Part shown: piece by piece, positions 61,628 through 64,000 of the stretch | Position numbering within the stretch: position 1 is the first letter of the stretch | Layout: every line of letters starts with the position of its first letter | Translations under genes and position numbers: made by a program | The notes under the pieces: model-generated | The model's input: the letters and a program-made list of their open reading frames with translations, nothing else | The model's database searches: none | What the model was told of the DNA's origin: nothing | Source: an uncultured Bacteroides sp. | GTDB lineage: Bacteria > Bacteroidota > Bacteroidia > Bacteroidales > Bacteroidaceae | DNA length: 64,000 nt | Assembly: GCF_905207245.1 (NCBI RefSeq) | Contig: NZ_CAJLKP010000023.1 | Coordinates: forward strand, 4,868 to 68,867 | Direction: 5' to 3'

Positions 61628-63934
61628 ATGAACAAAATCATTAGCAAAGAACATTTTTCAGAAAAGGTTTTTAAACTGGAGATTGAAGCACCTTTAATTG
61701 CCCGTTCACGCAAGGCAGGACACTTTGTTATTGTACGTGTAGGCGAAAAAGGCGAACGTCTGCCGCTGACAATTGCCGCGGCAGACACTGCGCGCGGCAC
61801 TATCACTTTGGTAGTACAAGAAGTAGGCCTCTCCTCCACCCGCCTTTGCGAACTGAATGAGGGCGACTATATCACCGATGTAGTGGGCCCGTTGGGACAG
61901 GCTACTCACATTGAAAACTTCGGAACGGTGGTCTGTGCAGGTGGCGGCGTAGGTGTAGCCCCCATGCTTCCTATCGTACAAGCATTGAAAGCTGCCGGAA
62001 ACCGCGTTATCGCCGTGCTTGCCGGACGTAGCAAAGAGCTGATTATCCTTGAAAAAGAAATGCGTGAAAGTGCAGACGAGGTTATCATTATGACCGACGA
62101 TGGCTCTTATGGACGTAAAGGATTGGTCACAGAAGGAGTAGAAGAAGTTATCAAGCGGGAGAAGGTGAACAAGTGCTTCGCCATCGGTCCCGCCATCATG
62201 ATGAAATTTGTTTGTTTGCTGACTAAAAAATATGAAATTCCGACAGACGTTTCACTGAACACCATTATGGTGGACGGTACCGGTATGTGCGGTGCCTGCC
62301 GCATCACTATCGGCGGAAAAACCAAGTTCGTCTGCGTAGACGGACCGGAATTTGACGGCCACCAGGTAGACTTTGACGAAATGCTGAAGCGTATGGGTGC
62401 TTTCAAAAGCATCGAACGTGAAGAAATGCACAAACTCGAAGAGGGAGAATCCTGCAAAGCCATGCCGGAAACTGCAGAGATAGTAGACGAGAAAAGCCGC
62501 AATGCTGCATGGCGTCTGGAACTTCGCAAAGCCATGAAACCCAAAGAACGCACTGCTATTCCGCGCGTTGAGATGAACGAACTCGATGCAGAATACCGCT
62601 CACACAGTCGCAAGGAAGAAGTAAACCAGGGACTAACAGAAGAACAGGCATTGACAGAAGCTAAACGCTGTCTGGACTGTGCCAACCCGGGCTGTATGGA
62701 AGGTTGCCCCGTAGGTATCGACATCCCCCGCTTCATCAAGAACATAGAGCGCGGAGAAATTCTTGAAGCTGCCAAGACACTAAAAGAAACCAGTGCCCTG
62801 CCTGCTGTTTGCGGTCGTGTTTGCCCGCAAGAGAAACAGTGCGAAGCTAAATGTATCCACTTGAAGATGAAAGAGCAGCCGGTAGCTATCGGTTATCTGG
62901 AACGTTTTGCTGCCGACTATGAACGCGAAAGCGGACAAATATCCGTTCCGGAAATCAAAGAAAAGAACGGTATTAAGATTGCTGTCATCGGTTCCGGCCC
63001 TGCCGGGCTTTCCTTTGCAGGAGATATGGCGAAATACGGTTATGAGGTTACTGTCTTCGAGGCGCTACACGAAATCGGTGGTGTATTGAAGTACGGTATC
63101 CCCGAATTCCGTCTGCCAAACAAGGTAGTGGATGTAGAAATTGACAACCTCGCCAAGATGGGTGTTAACTTTATAAAAGACTGCATCATCGGTAAGACTA
63201 TCAGTGTGGAGCAGTTGGAAGAAGAGGGTTTCAAAGGAGTATTTGTGGCATCCGGTGCCGGATTGCCCAACTTCATGAATATTCCGGGAGAAAACTCCAT
63301 CAACATCTTGTCATCCAATGAATACCTGACGCGTGTCAACCTGATGGATGCTGCCAGCGAAGACTCGGATACTCCGGTACCTTTTGGAAAGAACGTAGCC
63401 GTTATCGGTGGCGGAAACACAGCGATGGACTCGGTACGTACCGCACGTCGCTTAGGTGCCGAACGTGCCATGATTATCTACCGCCGTTCCGAAGAGGAAA
63501 TGCCTGCACGTATTGAAGAAGTAAAACATGCAAAAGAAGAAGGTGTTGAGTTCCTCACGCTGCATAACCCTATCGAATACATTGCCGATGAACTGGGAAA
63601 AGTAAAACAAGTCATTCTGCAAAAGATGGAACTTGGTGAACCGGATGCTTCCGGACGTCGTAGCCCTGTCCCCATTCCGGGAGCAACAGAAACGATTGAT
63701 ATTGACCTGGCTATTGTCAGTGTAGGTGTATCTCCCAATCCGATTGTACCCTCATCTATTCCGGGTCTGGAACTGGGACGTAAAGGTACGATTGCCGTGA
63801 ATGAGAGTATGCAGTCGTCCATCCCAACCATTTATGCCGGTGGCGATATTGTTCGTGGCGGCGCTACCGTCATTCTTGCCATGGGAGACGGTCGAAAGGC
63901 TGCTGCAGCTATGAACGAACAGTTGAAGAAATAA
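61628..63934 (+). CDS. Fused ferredoxin-NADP reductase-like/GltD-like flavoprotein (SudB-SudA type)
   Basis: 768 aa. Residues 1-280 match the FAD/NAD-binding electron-transfer subunit of the dihydroorotate dehydrogenase B (PyrK)/SudB group: RVGEKGERLPLTIAAADTAR, VVCAGGGVGVAPMLPIVQAL and a 2Fe-2S site MCGACRITIGGKTKFVCVDG. Residues ~320-768 match the GltD small subunit: 4Fe-4S ligands in CLDCANPGCMEGCPVGIDIP and CGRVCPQEKQCEAKC, an FAD motif (VIGSGPAGLSFAGDMA) and an NADPH motif (VIGGGNTAMDSVRTARRLGA). The fusion resembles NfnAB/sulfide dehydrogenase complexes that exchange electrons between NADH, NADPH and ferredoxin. It is often annotated as glutamate synthase, but no GltB partner is nearby, so transhydrogenase-like activity is as likely. 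Confidence 0.9.
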   Translation: MNKIISKEHFSEKVFKLEIEAPLIARSRKAGHFVIVRVGEKGERLPLTIAAADTARGTITLVVQEVGLSSTRLCELNEGDYITDVVGPLGQATHIENFGTVVCAGGGVGVAPMLPIVQALKAAGNRVIAVLAGRSKELIILEKEMRESADEVIIMTDDGSYGRKGLVTEGVEEVIKREKVNKCFAIGPAIMMKFVCLLTKKYEIPTDVSLNTIMVDGTGMCGACRITIGGKTKFVCVDGPEFDGHQVDFDEMLKRMGAFKSIEREEMHKLEEGESCKAMPETAEIVDEKSRNAAWRLELRKAMKPKERTAIPRVEMNELDAEYRSHSRKEEVNQGLTEEQALTEAKRCLDCANPGCMEGCPVGIDIPRFIKNIERGEILEAAKTLKETSALPAVCGRVCPQEKQCEAKCIHLKMKEQPVAIGYLERFAADYERESGQISVPEIKEKNGIKIAVIGSGPAGLSFAGDMAKYGYEVTVFEALHEIGGVLKYGIPEFRLPNKVVDVEIDNLAKMGVNFIKDCIIGKTISVEQLEEEGFKGVFVASGAGLPNFMNIPGENSINILSSNEYLTRVNLMDAASEDSDTPVPFGKNVAVIGGGNTAMDSVRTARRLGAERAMIIYRRSEEEMPARIEEVKHAKEEGVEFLTLHNPIEYIADELGKVKQVILQKMELGEPDASGRRSPVPIPGATETIDIDLAIVSVGVSPNPIVPSSIPGLELGRKGTIAVNESMQSSIPTIYAGGDIVRGGATVILAMGDGRKAAAAMNEQLKK

Positions 63935-63944
63935 TAATATTCTC

Positions 63945-63993
63945 AATAATAAGAAGCCCCGTTTGCATGATGCAAAAGGGGCTTCTTATTATT
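63945..63993 (+). terminator. Intrinsic terminator at the right edge
   Basis: aataataagaagcccc (63945-63960) and ggggcttcttattatt (63978-63993) form a perfect 16-bp stem, with a further tttgca/tgcaaa pairing inside the loop. It directly follows the flavoprotein gene by 10 bp. Confidence 0.88.
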
Positions 63994-64000
63994 AGTATTT

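Noticed and set aside
1..64000. tRNA or rRNA genes.
   Set aside because: No cloverleaf-like sequence or conserved rRNA segment was noticed in any intergenic region; a covariance-model scan would be needed to be certain.

Overview
The window is Bacteroides chromosome, most likely a human-gut species of the B. thetaiotaomicron/B. intestinalis kind. The evidence is the TAnnTTTG-type promoters, the SusC/SusD system, the UpxY/UpxZ capsule regulators, HU-related and 'smalltalk' small proteins, A-rich leaders in place of strong ribosome binding sites, and IS66 elements. I cannot name the species from sequence alone.

Layout. 1-1862 (+): the end of an ABC transporter ATPase, an NlpC/P60 lipoprotein and a TraB/GumN protein. 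2019-3560 (-): a 31-aa smalltalk protein, an HU-like DNA-binding protein and a PIN toxin/antitoxin pair. 3642-6501: a decayed IS66 element lying next to the end of a second one. 6573-27534 (-): a capsular polysaccharide operon. It starts with UpxY and UpxZ, is interrupted by an IS66 relic and a dead gene, and continues with about 19 genes: two CMP-sugar arms (KdsB-like with an aldolase and an IMPase; NeuB-like with a HAD phosphatase and an SpsF-like cytidylyltransferase), a flippase, a polymerase, several glycosyltransferases, an initiating sugar-phosphate transferase, an SDR and a split transketolase. A putative invertible promoter at 27686-27891 points away from the operon in this sequence, which would be the OFF state.

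28124-31559 (+): small genes of the kind often found beside Bacteroides capsule loci (two hypotheticals and a DUF4373 protein), then an AlbA/Schlafen-type ATPase carrying an 11-bp tandem repeat inside its coding sequence.

31589-56186 (-): a polysaccharide utilization locus for high-mannose N-glycans, closely resembling BT3983-BT3994. It holds an ECF sigma/FecR anti-sigma pair, SusC (with STN domain) and SusD, two accessory surface lipoproteins, a GH18 endo-beta-N-acetylglucosaminidase, four GH92 alpha-mannosidases, a GH97, a GH130 mannoside phosphorylase and an MFS transporter. The likely flow is: the surface GH18 frees the glycan, SusCD imports it, periplasmic GH92s (and GH97) trim it, and the MFS transporter plus GH130 handle the Man-GlcNAc core in the cytoplasm.

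56472-63934 (+): an unusual HAD phosphatase-DUF3667 membrane fusion, a 140-bp nested perfect hairpin, then housekeeping genes rplU-rpmA, serS and a fused ferredoxin-reductase/GltD-type flavoprotein.

The places most worth a second look are the phase-variable-looking capsule promoter, the aldolase/transketolase sugar chemistry in the capsule operon, the 11-bp coding repeat, the nested hairpin at 58835-58976 and the GH97 inside a mannan locus.
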